Assembly (NCBI RefSeq): GCF_964204645.1
Contig: NC_134030.1
Span: 12,648,278-12,712,277, forward strand
Reading direction: 5' to 3'
Source of the DNA: Tubulanus polymorphus
Taxonomy: Eukaryota; Nemertea; Palaeonemertea; Tubulaniformes; Tubulanidae
DNA: 64,000 nt
Both the position numbers and the translations under genes were made by a program. Position 1 is the first letter of the stretch, and every line of letters begins with the position of its first letter. The notes under the pieces are model-generated. The model ran no database searches. It saw only the letters and a program-made list of their open reading frames with translations, and was not told the DNA's origin. Positions 13,701 to 23,637 of this stretch are shown one piece after another.

Positions 13701-14542
13701 ATTAAGATGATTGATTCTTGATACATTTCATGTAGTGTGATCTTTGGGGCAGCTAAAATGGGCCTGTCTTTTCATGTAAGGATTTATTACCACAAAATGA
13801 ACATTATCACCACATAGCCTATACCATCTTAACTATTTTAAAACTTGTTACATCGTTACAATGTTAATCTTTCTGTAAAACTTTGAATACTGAATCATTC
13901 TTCTTCTACTGCGTCATGAAGGTATAAGGCCCGTGGGCCTCTTGTCAATTCAGAAAATACTGTAATCCTGCGAAATTAATAGCAAAATCCGGCCTATCAA
14001 ATCCTTTAGTCTTTAATCCTTTAACCTTTGTTTATTTCAGAATTGTGGCAACCTATTACATTGATTGTGTCCCATTGCACCATCTATATATGTCACCAGA
14101 ACTACCAGTGGCCAATGCCACGTTTGCAGGCTCTTGTTCATGCAGAACTCGCAAAAACACAGTTTGAAGTTAAATCTAAACAAGTTATCAATGAAATTGA
14201 ATGCTTAGTAAGTAAATGGTGTAGTTAATTCTTGATATTTAATCTCAAATATTAACTAATCTGATATTGATTTGATTTGTTTTGCAGGAAATTTATGATA
14301 TATGTCCTACACATGTCAAAATAGTCTTCTTCAATGAAGATGGAATGAAGGACCCTGAGAGCTGGGACATAGCTATGGAAACTGAGCAGTCTCGTGATCA
14401 ATTGATACATGCTCTCTCAAAACCCTGGCAGGATGATTTTGGCGTTGCATTATCAATAAACCAATCAAAGGAAATTCCATGTAATGTGCAAACAAATTTT
14501 TCTATTGTGGCAGCTCAACCATTCTTTGGCTTTGGGAAATAG
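3382..14542 (+). CDS. STK11IP: Nischarin/STK11IP-family protein, C-terminal part (6 exons)
   Basis: Spliced gene; the exons join in phase: 3382-4726, 4833-4930, 8345-8523, 11757-11951, 14041-14207, 14288-14542, with GT/AG at every boundary and TAG at 14540-14542. They encode about 745 residues. The first 420 or so are Ser/Thr-rich, acidic and low in predicted structure. A conserved domain follows, starting at VDHRIMLWLTMKVF and continuing through LLIVSNKKLYIVRI, SYTFIIRDHGRCKKFI, ITLIVSHCTIYICHQN and VKIVFFNEDG. By family knowledge this PH-like C-terminal region belongs to LKB1-interacting STK11IP/LIP1 and its relative nischarin, proteins with N-terminal leucine-rich repeats (plus a PX domain in nischarin) that act on endosomes or lysosomes. 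The N-terminal LRR exons were not found upstream and probably lie left of the window. I favour STK11IP over nischarin only slightly; no alignment was run. Confidence 0.75.
4833..4930 (+). CDS. STK11IP: STK11IP/nischarin-like exon b
   Basis: 98 bases in phase 0, acceptor TTTTAAG, donor GTATGT. It encodes CGIVQYMNPDEFQGLLIVSN and KKLYIVRIVGEE, a beta-rich stretch of the PH-like domain. The last two bases (AG) complete an Arg codon with the first base of the exon at 8345. Confidence 0.8.
5106..5226. repeat. Perfect 58-bp tandem duplication in an intron
   Basis: A 58-bp unit starting AAAAGTCACTTTGTGTAATT is present twice head to tail, with GTCACTTT at 5111 and again at 5169. The surrounding sequence, with ACAGTCTACCTCGG at about 5310 and Tyr-poor AT-rich flanks, resembles decayed pogo-type MITE sequence. 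Confidence 0.8.
6117..6640. repeat. Two tandem copies of an about 378-bp unit
   Basis: The block beginning AGGGGTTT..GG..TATAAT and running through TGTTGATAAC..TTTGGGC to ATAATTTGGATATA.GTGA is found at about 6117-6270 and again at about 6494-6640. The second copy is cut short. It carries the TGAGGTCAAGGTCA motif common in dispersed invertebrate repeats. No exon is visible here. Confidence 0.65.
7722..7985. repeat. Short direct repeat pair, about 218 bp apart
   Basis: CCTGCAGCAACAGAATGA followed by ATC(T)TTCATTCTAACCAACA occurs at about 7724 and again at about 7942. The sequence between and around is AT-rich intron without a recognised gene. Confidence 0.6.
8345..8523 (+). CDS. STK11IP: STK11IP/nischarin-like exon c
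   Basis: The acceptor TTTTTCATAG precedes 8345 and the donor GTAATT follows 8523. It encodes DNPDNWATCVENQLITEVHY, then a block with SFRLEF, SYTFIIRD and CKKFI, which continues the PH-like fold. It joins in frame to the exons on both sides across introns of 3.4 and 3.2 kb. Confidence 0.8.
9186..9498. mobile_element. 313-bp insertion at TTAA
   Basis: The segment is bounded by TTAA (9182-9185 and 9499-9502) and is absent from the related copy near 54245, which reads continuously through the corresponding point. The ends begin CTCATTCACT on the left and CTCAATGACT on the right (reverse complement), a weak terminal inverted repeat. TTAA duplication suggests a piggyBac-type or Kolobok-type non-autonomous element. 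Confidence 0.6.
9711..10331. mobile_element. 621-bp TTAA-flanked MITE
   Basis: The left end AGAGCAAATGCCATC and right end GATGGCATTTGCCCT are inverted repeats, flanked by TTAA at 9707-9710 and 10332-10335. The copy at 13604 has the same flanks (AAACCTTTAAAGAAAGGTAC) with a single TTAA, an empty site. No transposase is encoded. TTAA duplication points to the piggyBac type. Confidence 0.8.
10640..11640. other. Intronic sequence, no gene
   Basis: 10653-10860 is rich in GAAACGTTT/AACGTTTT motifs in both orientations, a local simple-pattern repeat. The rest is unremarkable AT-rich intron. Confidence 0.5.
11757..11951 (+). CDS. STK11IP: STK11IP/nischarin-like exon d
   Basis: The acceptor CACTTTTTTAG ends at 11756 and the donor GTAAGT starts at 11952. 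It encodes a polar linker (ELVRSTTSSQKSKLEGISRE) and a strand-rich end (GKLKILFISGHWKK). Phase 1 at both ends matches the neighbours. Confidence 0.75.
11960..13398. other. Intronic sequence with repeat debris, no gene
   Basis: No exon is visible. GAACCGTAAAAGCGTTCA at about 12592 also occurs inside the MITE near 2330. 13275-13335 is a single diverged unit of the 146-bp satellite family (ACTTGGTATG..ACGGGCCAAGGGCTA..AGTTATAGAGCC). A short TA-rich tract sits at 12960-12980. Confidence 0.5.
13399..13865. repeat. Dispersed repeat family R1, copy 2
   Basis: 13399-13720 is the uninterrupted counterpart of 9501-10440 and preserves the TTAA empty site at 13604-13607. 13725-13865 (GTAGTGTGATCTTTGGGGCA..) is present in inverse orientation at 53430-53585. 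A CCCGTGGGCCTCTTGTCA motif follows at 13930, a common ending of dispersed repeats in this window (also 33323). Confidence 0.75.
14041..14207 (+). CDS. STK11IP: STK11IP/nischarin-like exon e
   Basis: The acceptor TTTATTTCAG ends at 14040 and the donor GTAAGT starts at 14208. It encodes ELWQPITLIVSHCTIYICHQ, then NYQWPMPRLQ and VKSKQVINEIECL, the region of the family with the LVS..L/I-TL-L pattern before the last domain. Confidence 0.8.
14288..14542 (+). CDS. STK11IP: STK11IP/nischarin-like terminal exon
   Basis: The acceptor TTTTGCAG ends at 14287; the exon is open for 84 codons to TAG at 14540-14542. It encodes EIYDICPTHVKIVFFNEDG, a Trp-containing strand, and a helix ending ALSKPWQDDFGVALSI, the typical C-terminal block of the family. 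No canonical AATAAA is obvious just downstream. Confidence 0.8.
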   Translation, partial: EIYDICPTHVKIVFFNEDGMKDPESWDIAMETEQSRDQLIHALSKPWQDDFGVALSINQSKEIPCNVQTNFSIVAAQPFFGFGK

Positions 14543-15572
14543 ATGAATGATAAATCCTGGCTTTGAATTAGTCCCTTATTACTCAAGACTTGAGTTATGT
14601 AGATACATGGTACTACCCAGACATCAAATACCATGATGTAATGATTAATAGGCATTTTATTTTCCTGTGAAGCAACATGATAAACATGTATAAGTTATGC
14701 TCTGTTTAAACACATTGCCAAAAACAAATTAAAAAGATGTGCATCAATTTCATTTTAATTGCCCCAGTGAGTAGCCATAAAACAATCGTAAAACAATATG
14801 GGCATACGACACAAGCCCTTTAGGTGAAAATATGCTGAGATTTTGCATTGAAGATAGTGCGAGACAAATGACCTTGTTTTGGTTACTTTTTTTCAATACA
14901 TGTACTTGCATTTCAGGGACATATTTTCTAGTTTTCTCTACTAGCTGTTGCTTATTCAAGAATTTCTTAAAAATCTAATGAGTAGATGTTAGAAAGTAAC
15001 TTCAAGTAAGTGGTCCGATTTGCCACCCATTAACACTTGAAAAAATTAGAAATGAACAAAGATTTCTATGCAAAATTCGCTGAATTCACAATGTGGCATG
15101 GGTGCTATGATTTTTCATTGGAAATATTAACTTTATGACTAATATATGGTTACGTGGTGTGGTTTGATCGATAAAATGCTGTCCTACAAACAGGTTTTTC
15201 ACTGTACATGTATAAAGTAAACCCCCTGCTTGACCGTACTGTATTTGGTCATGTTGGAAGTGCAGCGGAAAAAGCTGCAGCAATAATTTACTGAATGACA
15301 TTTATTTCTTTGAATACCATCTTTTTGACACAATTGAAGTAAATTCTCCTCAACAACATTCATTTGGTCCGCAAAAATGTCAAAATTTTTTTTACGTACA
15401 TAAATACACAGGACGGCATTCAGTATCCTAGTTTAATGTTGTCTGGCCAGCTGTTTGCACATGTGTCTGGCACTGTACTACTGTTTTGACTACGGTGTAG
15501 AACCTGATATGATGGAATTGATACGAAACTGTTCGATGTGCCGCACTTAAGCTGCTTCAGCATACAGTCATA
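14543..15572. other. Downstream flank of the STK11IP-like gene, no gene
   Basis: AT-rich sequence, presumably 3' UTR then intergenic. I see no second gene and no strong poly(A) signal. Confidence 0.4.
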
Positions 15573-15622
15573 ATCTAAAATATAGCTGCAAAGCAGCGAT
15601 AAAGGGTTTTCTGCACAGTCTT
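15573..15622. repeat. Short repeat, inverted relative to 17579-17622
   Basis: AAAATATAGCTGCAAAGCAG followed by CGATAA..GGTTTTCTGCA is found here and as its reverse complement at 17579-17622. The two lie on either side of the satellite at 16060-17110. Confidence 0.7.
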
Positions 15623-15641
15623 AAAATCCTGCTCAACGGTG

Positions 15642-15865
15642 GATTTCGACAAAGGATTTGATAAGGCACAACATCGGCTATTAGGAAGCAGTATCAATGA
15701 TAGGTCGCTAAAATGGCTCACAAGTTATCTCTGAACGAAAACTTGTAGCCGAAATCAACGGAACGCCTCATCTTGGAAATAAGTCGGTCTAACTAGTGGA
15801 GTCACGCAAGGTAGTATCCTTAGTCGTCTTCTGTTTAATGTCCTGACAAATGACATACACAGTAA
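15642..15865 (+). pseudogene. Non-LTR (LINE) reverse transcriptase fragment
   Basis: Frame 15642 onward reads DFDKGFDKAQHRLL..SLKWLTSYL then stops; after frameshifts it resumes with AEINGTPHLGN and GVTQGSILSRLLFNVLTNDI. These match the FDKAFDxVxH, WLxSYL and GxxQGSxLxPLLFxxxxNDI blocks of LINE reverse transcriptase palm motifs. It is a short, frame-broken relic of jockey/CR1-type appearance; the clade cannot be set from so little. Confidence 0.8.
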
Positions 15866-16059
15866 TCCAAAATATACCAGACCGAGTAAATCTCCAAAAC
15901 GACCTTAACACGCTGTTTGACCAAAAAACTTAATGTTCCGACAAGAAAATCTTGTTCGAATGAAAACAATTCGTTTGTTATGTTATTGTTGAAATGAAAA
16001 ACAAATTTGGTTGAGTGAAAACAATTTTTCGAATGAATGTTGAATGAAAACAATTCTGT

Positions 16060-17110
16060 TCGATTGAACGAAATACTTAATACTTTTGGTTCGGAAAAAA
16101 AAACTTTACAATATCCTTGTTTGAATGAAAAACTTAATGTTCTGACAAGAAAATTCTGTTCAGATTAAAATGATTCTGTTCGATCAAACGATTGTTCGAA
16201 CGAAAAACCTTTCGTTTGGACAAAAAAAAAGTTTCTTCAACTTTGTTCTAATGATTTTTTCAAATTGGTTCAATCGAACAGAATATTATTGGTTCGAACG
16301 AAATAAATTTTGTTCCGACGAAAGAATTTTCAAGCGAAAGGTCTTTTAGTTGACAAACATTTTTCGTTTGAAATATTGCATAGCTTTTTATTTGAACCAA
16401 TTTTTTTGTTGGAACGAAAGGTTTTTCGTATGAACAAAAAGGATATTGTTTGATTGAACAGAATTGTTTTCGTTCGAACAAAATTGTTTTCGCTCAACAA
16501 ATTTTTTTTGTCGGGACAAACATTTTTCGTTCGAACAATAACAGGTTTTTATTCAAATTTTTTTGTCAGAACAAAAAGTTTTTGTCAGAGCAAAAAGTAT
16601 ATTGTTCAATCGTACAGAATTGTTCTCATTCAACAATTTGTTCAAACAAAATAGTTTTCCCTCAACAAATTGTTTTGGTGGGGACAAAAAGTTTTCTTTT
16701 GAACAATACTATGGCACTTTATTTGATCAAATATTTATTTAAAAACGAAAAGTTTTTGTTCGAACAAACAGTACATTGGTCGATCGAACAGAATTGTTTT
16801 CATTCGAACAAATTGTTTTTGCTCAACAAATTTCTTTTGTCGGGACAAACAGTTTTTCCTTTGAACAATAACAAAGCGTTTTATTCTTACAAATTTTTTG
16901 GCAAAACAAATAGTTTTTCGTCTCAAGCTAAAATTTAAATTATAATGTCCAATCAGACAGAATTGTTTTCATTCGAAAAAAATTTTCATGTCGGAACAAG
17001 TATATTATAACAAGCGTTTTTCATTCCAAAGATCTTCGTGGAACTAAATGCTCTTTTCATTATAATGAGTAATCGTCATTTGAACAAAATAATCTTCTCG
17101 AACACAAAGG
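16060..17110. repeat. Divergent TTCGAAC-rich satellite, period about 156-173 bp
   Basis: The block CAGAATTGTTTTCATTCG recurs at about 16459, 16615, 16788 and 16958, and TCGTTCGAACAA, CTCAACAAATT and TGTCGGGACAAA recur within each unit. Open frames of up to 162 codons on both strands come from the low-complexity unit and are not genes. Shorter TTGTTCGAA fragments extend the array leftward to about 15940. Confidence 0.75.
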
Positions 17111-18115
17111 TATAATATGAACCTAGGTTTTCTTCGTATCCAATATAAAAACCGACAGTAGTTCTGTAGAAACAGTTTATTTCCTAACAGTTACGCGGTT
17201 AAAACTAAACCTCATTATTCATTAATTCTGAGATTTATCACTGAGATTTATCAGTTCACTACAGTCATCCATATCATGCCTTTTTAGGTTAAATTTTCTG
17301 GCCTTTTCATCATTCATGTTTCTGAACCATGGTTACATGAACCAAGATGAGACAGTTCCGTCGATTCTCAAGAGTCAAATAACCACCCGGTCCAGTCATC
17401 CATGGTTTCAAGTAGGCCTAATTGACTGTTTGTAGACCTTCCTTTTATAAAACCGTGTTTACCGTTGAACAAGATTCTAAATTCCCTTTATTTTCACTAG
17501 CATGGTGCGGCTGCGGTTGCATACACGCGATCGTGGTCGACAGTGGCCAGACACAAACAAGAATACGAACAAGGTTGTGCAGAAAACCTGTTATCGCTGC
17601 TTTGCAGCTATATTTTTTATTTTCTTCCCGCCGCCGCAATCATTTCAAGCCCGTCAAATATGTAATCCAACTTATTGTAAAAGAACGGCCTTAGAATCTG
17701 TCAAAAATCAGCATTTGGTCACGCCAATTAAAGATTGCTTGTAAAAGGTCCATGAATTGAATCAATTTTGATATGGTTGTCAAAACACTGTCATATGTGC
17801 AATAATCTGTAATTAGTTTGTGGCTGAAGTCATTAAGTATTAAACTATTTACTATTATGTTAATATACATACATGCCAACCCCATACGATTCCTCCATAC
17901 TCGTAACATTTTCTTCCCTAAAAAAAAAGCTCATCAGTATAGCAGTTTGGTATATAACTACGTTTTTCTCTTAAATCAGCAAAATACAATTTTTTCAAGA
18001 GAAAATATCAAGAAATTTCAAAGCTACGATTTTGTATTGGCTAATAGGATACTTAAGTTTTAATGATGATATTTTAACTGTATATAACTAATATCGGCCC
18101 GTTTGAGAAAAGTAG
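17111..18115. other. No gene recognised
   Basis: AT-rich sequence with the inverted repeat partner of 15573-15622 at 17579-17622. No exon or element end is evident. Confidence 0.4.
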
Positions 18116-18482
18116 CTAGCAGCTACGACCATGGCCTCCAACTCCAGCTTTGGAGTCGTCCACCCATCTTTTGCCTTGGAAACAATTTTTTGAGCCAAGA
18201 AGCTTTACATTGTGATTTAGTTTTGCATACGTCACAAACCCAAGTGCTGTTTTAGGCGTGGTATCAGAGAATATCATGAGTTGTATGGGCTGGTTCGCAT
18301 CGAATCCCAGCCATCTGGAAAATTCGATTGTGTGTGTTTTCATATGCGTAATTTGGAGCAATGAATCCACATGGGTCGAATATTGAGGCCATTTGAAAAA
18401 TTGCAGTACGCTTTATTTTTTTCTCATCGCTGAGCGTTTTCTCGGATACAGACATCTTGTATATGTTTACATTCCAGGTCAT
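18116..18482 (-). pseudogene. BEL/Pao retrotransposon fragment: RT end and RNase H region
   Basis: Two overlapping frames read KKIKRTAIFQMASIFDPCGF and RWLGFDANQPIQLMIFSDTT followed by PKTALGFVTYAK. They match the TKRxILSxxAxIFDPLG linker and the SDASxxAYGAxxY RNase H start of BEL/Pao polyproteins. A frameshift separates them, and the element is cut off near 18116, before the rest of RNase H and the integrase. Confidence 0.85.
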
Positions 18483-18573
18483 TCCTAGAACTGGCGCAGT
18501 TTGTTTCTGTGCTTGTCCCTACATCATCTAGTTTCACTTGTTTGTTTATGGTTTATGTTTGAAGACCATTGTC

Positions 18574-19120
18574 TCAATGTAAAGTTCGCTTTTGCAAGAC
18601 CTCTAGAGATTCCTTGTACATGTAGTACTGCATTGCGTCACGTTCCCTGTCGACGGACGTCAGCAGATTGTCAACGTAGAATTTAGAAATCCTATCAGAG
18701 GTAACCCACGAATCGGGGTGCATGTTTAAGTGGTCAAAGAGCACAGCAGCAAGAGTAAAGGGGCTTGATGTTGAGCCGAAAATTATTGTGTTATGTTGAT
18801 CATTGATTTGTGTATTAGGATCATTGTCCTTAAACCAGAAAAATCTTACAAAGCATCCATCTGGTTCCTGTAGTTCGATTGATAGAAATGTGTGGGCTTT
18901 ATCGGCTGAAAGCGCGATCTTGCCCGTTCTGAATTGCATTATTAGTTTCACTAAGTCTACCAACAGGTTTGGTCCCTGCTATACACAATCATTCAATAAT
19001 GGTATGCCTGCACTGGCATCAAATATGATTCGTAATGGTGTGGTAGAGCTCTTTTCAATACGAAAAAATGAGGCAAATCATTGCAATCTGCATCGCCAAA
19101 TACTGTTTCCCGATCTTTTA
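18574..19120 (-). pseudogene. BEL/Pao reverse transcriptase fragment
   Basis: The upstream part reads TPLRIIFDASAGIPLLNDCV (expected TxLRVVFDASAxxxxxxSLNDxL). The 129-codon frame 18574-18963 has FRTGKIALSADKAHTFLSIE, then SSPFTLAAVLFDHL and ISKFYVDNLLTSV, where YVDN is the catalytic YVDD-type motif as commonly seen in Pao elements. At least one frameshift and one stop separate the two parts. Confidence 0.9.
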
Positions 19121-19283
19121 ATTCCGTCACTGTTTGATTGTTGATGTATTCTTGCATGACCTACCTTTCGATAGGGTTCAAGCGATTAATAACCTGCTGC
19201 GATCTTTGTTGAGACTGATGTAGGTTGTTTAGAAGTTCCCTCATGTGGTCCTGACCCAATAACAGCCATCTTTGTATTGAATG

Positions 19284-19574
19284 TTAGGCTGGTATACTTT
19301 TAAGAATGAATCGATAGAGAGTTTTCGTTGCAAGGTGTTGATATACAGCTACGCGGTGTTTCATATAGTCATTGAGGGTTGTGTCATCGAAAATTAGATT
19401 ATCAATGTGATTTTCTGTTTGCGGTGCAGCTAAACAATGGGTATTGGTATTCGAGTAATTTTCTAATGGTCCAAAAACAAAACAGCCTAAATTTGAATGT
19501 TGTACGAATGGACCCCCTGAAATTTTATCTATGGGGTTTTCCAAGAACAAGTACAGATGGAAACAACTGATCAA
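19284..19574 (-). pseudogene. BEL/Pao aspartic protease region fragment
   Basis: The frame contains FLENPIDKISGGPFVQHSNL and GCFVFGP, the GGPxAQxSxLGWVxxGP block that lies between protease and reverse transcriptase in BEL/Pao elements. It is followed downstream (lower coordinates) by the RT fragments in the expected order. Confidence 0.8.
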
Positions 19575-19969
19575 AATATCTATGATAAATCTTTTTGATT
19601 CAAATTCATCCGCTTATGGTGAAGTGGCCTCTTCTTTGTAATCTTAGCAGTCTGACCAATGCTCGCAATGTATATATAGGTTTGACAACAGGTCTAACAG
19701 GACGTTGGCCTGTTCAAAAGATTTTGTAATGGTTTTTTCAAGAGAGGTCTGACCCGTTTCCAACACGAGCAGCAATTGTACTTACCTAGACAGGATTTCT
19801 GAGTTGAGTCCCATATTTTCTGTTATTTCGTTCGAATGTTCGTATAAGTCCGATTGTTTCGTATTAGTTCCATTACCAAGTTATTTTCAATTCCAGAGTT
19901 ATAGCAGATTTGATGTCGTTCCATTACATGTTGACACTCAAAGATCATGCATCCGGTAGTCAGTTTCGT

Positions 19970-20165
19970 TGATTGTTGTTCTCGATGAAGTCAGGTGTGG
20001 TGCACTCTACCACAGACCTGACAAGGACCTGAGTTGCGGCACCTTTGGGCATAGTGTACCGTTTTTAAACAGTTTGTACATAACTGTCTTTCCCATTTTA
20101 TCTTTTCGCGTTTGTGGACTGTGTCCTGACTGGCAAACCATACATGAACTACGAAGAACGTGTTT
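19970..20165 (-). pseudogene. BEL/Pao Gag zinc-knuckle fragment
   Basis: The minus-strand frame reads LCTNCLKTVHYAQRCRNSGP then CQVCGRVHHT, two CCHC-type knuckles in the CxxCLxxxHxxxxC...CxxCxxxHHTLLH arrangement typical of Pao Gag. Stops interrupt the frame on both sides. It is positioned 5' of the protease fragment on the same strand. Confidence 0.75.
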
Positions 20166-20570
20166 CAGTGAGCAATATAGTATGAGTGGACACTCGGATT
20201 TATTCTGTACACAATTTATTGTTGATCAAATTATGGTAGGATAAGTACTGACAGGAAATGGTATTCATTCGTGATTTGTACTTTAGAAACATAATACATG
20301 TGTTGAATGCCATGGATTACTGATAATGATAATACTCGTGACATGAGTCGTGACACTCCGGATGGCAAAATACTGTAACGAGACTAATTAACAAATATTA
20401 AGACATGTACATAACAATCAATCAACAACAATCATAATATCAATCATCATCATGCATCAAGTTTCATCAAATCTGAGCGTCTCTAGCCGCTTCACGTAGT
20501 GGGTGCATATCTTTCTTAATGCTAACCGTATCATGTAAGATATCAGATTCGGTTTCCATAACTGCACAAT

Positions 20571-21440
20571 TCAACACTTATGGTACAATTTTGATAACGG
20601 ACGGTTGCTTATACCATTTGCTGTTTTGATTGTAACTGACCGCACTTTCTGGTCAGAACCCCTTGCCAGATGGTGCACATACCCTATCTTCCACCTGAAA
20701 TGGGGCAGATTTTCCTGTTGTTCCAAGCATTCTCTTAGTCTAAGCAAATATTCATTTTGCCAACGTGACCAAAAACGTACTAAGAGACGATTCAAATAGA
20801 AGTAACCTATTGTAAGAATATTGTAATCTGAGTAAATCGAATCACCGTTCAGATTTTTAATTGGAAATAATTTGGATAGAGCAGTGAAGCGCCGTCCACG
20901 CAGGAGATGTGACGCGGTGAGTACCTCGTCTTCAAAGTCAACCGATATATAAGTCAATGGACGATCATTCAAGCAAGCTTCAATTTCACATAGAACAGTT
21001 CGTAATTCTATTTCACTAATGCTTGATCTGCCAAGAGTCTTTTTCAAACAATTTTTTGCCAAACCTACTATTCGCTCCCAGAATCCTCTGTGCCAAGGAG
21101 CAGCCTTAGAAATAAATTTCCATTCAACGTTTCGATGTGAAAGGAACTGATGAAGTTTTGTTTCTTTTTGCAAACGTCGATGATTCACAGTCGGTGGCAA
21201 CAAAAGGCGATTGATTATCAGATTTCAGCATCCTTGGCACGGAACATCTGGTAGCGAAATGTCTGAAACAATAAAGAAGGAAAATCTTGGACAAATTCTC
21301 TTGGACAGAACTGTTCACAAGTTCAATATGTATAGCGCAGGAAACCGCACACGTAAATAAACAAATCCAAATTTACTGATCACCCTTGACAATAAAGGGT
21401 CCACAATAATCTAGACTACATAAGTAAAGGCAGGTAGTTA
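20571..21440 (-). pseudogene. BEL/Pao integrase fragment
   Basis: The frame 20571-21203 (210 codons) reads WKFISKAAPWHRGFWERIVG, then CLNDRPLTYISVDFEDEVLT, ASHLLRGRR, RFWSRWQNEYL and a C-terminal end RSVTIKTANGISNRPLSKLY. These are diagnostic of the BEL/Pao integrase core and C-terminus. An upstream frame has CFRHFATRCSVPRMLKSDN, and degraded LLWTLYCQG sequence continues to about 21440. It lies 5' of the Gag and RT fragments on the minus strand, the reverse of normal order. Confidence 0.9.
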
Positions 21441-23637
21441 AGATACCCGACACAATGGTAATGATGGTGCATCGGATCTTTTATAAAGGAGAGCTTAAAT
21501 TCTACGACACGTAATACAACTTCGCAACAGTGACTTGACAAATTGACGAATTTGAGGTATCCAAAATTTCTCCCTGTTTTTTGCAACAGTCTACGAAACC
21601 CCGAGATGAAATACATTTGAGTGGGCGTTTCTAGAGATTAACTCAGCCAAGCAATTAAATTTTGGAACAAGCGCCGGAAATTTCGAATCGTAGGGCAACG
21701 AAGCATTCTTTAAACGACCCTTGCACTGTATGACATGGTTCTTATCAAGAAATAATTGTAGTTGCTTCACTACTAAGGGTAGACGCTTATGGATTCCCTA
21801 GACAAAGATTTGATAACGTCTTAATAATATATACTCTGATAATGTTGAATCCACTTACGTTGAGCTTCGCTGATTTCAGAAGCTCCAATTGGCTTGAAAT
21901 TACGTTGACCAATCGAACACTTAAAATTCTTGATGAATCTACATACTAGAGCCGTAATTCATAGGAGATGACTCAATGAAGAGAAACTGTCAATATCAAT
22001 TAATATTTCCGATTGAACTATCATTTTCTGGCCACATGTTGTTGATCGCAGTAAGGACAGGTTGTTCGCCAGGCCACACCGATGAAATTGCCTGTTGTTG
22101 AACTGCCTGGTGCTGATGTTTTCGATGGTACGTTTCTGACGTGTTCTCTCCAGTATTATCAAGATTTTGTGTGAATGATTTCAGGAATTTTTTTGACTCG
22201 AAACAGTCACCCTGTCCTGAGGTGCCTAGCTTTTCGAGAATACTATAATAACATTATGGCAACTCTCTTAAGCTGGTATGATGAACAGTGCACAAGATTC
22301 TGTGTCGACACCGAGGTGTGACAGCGAACGTCCATTCGTTTCATGAATTGTGATAACGCATAATGGTTCAAGGTTGTTGGTGGTAGATCGTAGATATCCT
22401 GAAAGTGGGCCCATATGATACGTCGTAAATATAGGCCTACGGGATATCGACAAATTCAAATTCTTGATTTACTCGTTTGATGGCGCTAGTCAGAACCGGA
22501 AATTGGAACCTAAATCCACCATGTTTTAGTTCATTTGCAATGAAAATCTCTCGCTTCACGTTTTCAATGAGCGATATTCTACTTACTATATATCGTCACG
22601 CGTAATCCTTTCAATATGATCATAAAACTTTGAAACGTATCTCACTAGCGCGTGTACGAATCTATTTTTTCAAGTGGCCTTCAAATGAAAGTTATTATTT
22701 AAGTAACTTAATGTATCATGAATAATCATTACAGCTATTATAGCAGAAGATGAGCACTGTGTTTTCTGTTCGTAGAATTTGTGATAAAATATTGCGGATT
22801 AATATTTCTTGTGAACTGAAATTACTAATTATAACAAACTATACCTGCTCGATGTATTCAATATTCTAGTGCTAAAATCGGGGGTAGAAAACTTCAGTTA
22901 TACGCTGGTTTTTATGGTAAGTTAATGTCCATGGCTACATCAGAAGAGGTTGCGAAGACCACCTCAGCCACCCTCTGATCGGTAATACGAGAAATTTTTT
23001 TTTCCAAATAAGTTTTTTCCCTACCTACCTACCCTACCAAATTTTTGACATGAACCGTAAAGAAAGGTATATTTTTGGCCTTCTTTGACTACAAAATAAT
23101 TCTTTTAAAAAGATAGGATACAATATAAGAATTTTCTTAACTTAAACTTATTTAAATCAAAAAGATTTCTTGGCAAACAAGCCTCAGCTCAGAAGATAAA
23201 CCACTTTACCCACGGGGCAATTTAGAAAAACCTTTCGGATGTACGTACCTTATGCTCGGCCCCTTACCTGTCTTATCTTGCCCTTTATGGTTTGCTTATT
23301 ATTCCTGGGGATTCTAGGTATTGCCACATTCTAGTTATGTATCCATGTCTGAGGGGTCAGGTCCAGGCAGCCGATTGATACTTGCAATTTTAGGCAATAT
23401 GGAACTACATGTACATTTAAACCATGAAGTCCAAATTTGTATCGGATAACTGTAACTGTTTTTATGGTTCAGCACCTCTTTATCATATGAATTTTGACTG
23501 TGAGAACTATTATGTAGTAGTAATAGTACTAAATTTGTGAAGGTTATATTCAATATTCACTTAGCTATATGAACAAAAATTAAAGCACTTGAATAACTGT
23601 ACCAAATATTCATCTGCAAATTGAGAGGTTGCAACTA
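21441..23637. other. No gene recognised
   Basis: 21441-22260 may include further decayed retroelement sequence, but no motif convinces me. 22480-23640 is AT-rich with no open frame of interest. Confidence 0.4.

Noticed and set aside
16450-16938. A 162-codon frame in the TTCGAAC satellite
   Set aside because: Product of the repeated unit; open frames occur on both strands and no family is matched.
20601-20800. Plus-strand frames across the BEL/Pao integrase
   Set aside because: Antisense shadows of the integrase frame.
22268-22459. Possible further retroelement coding fragment on the minus strand
   Set aside because: No diagnostic motif is visible; similarity to Gag or protease was only a vague impression.
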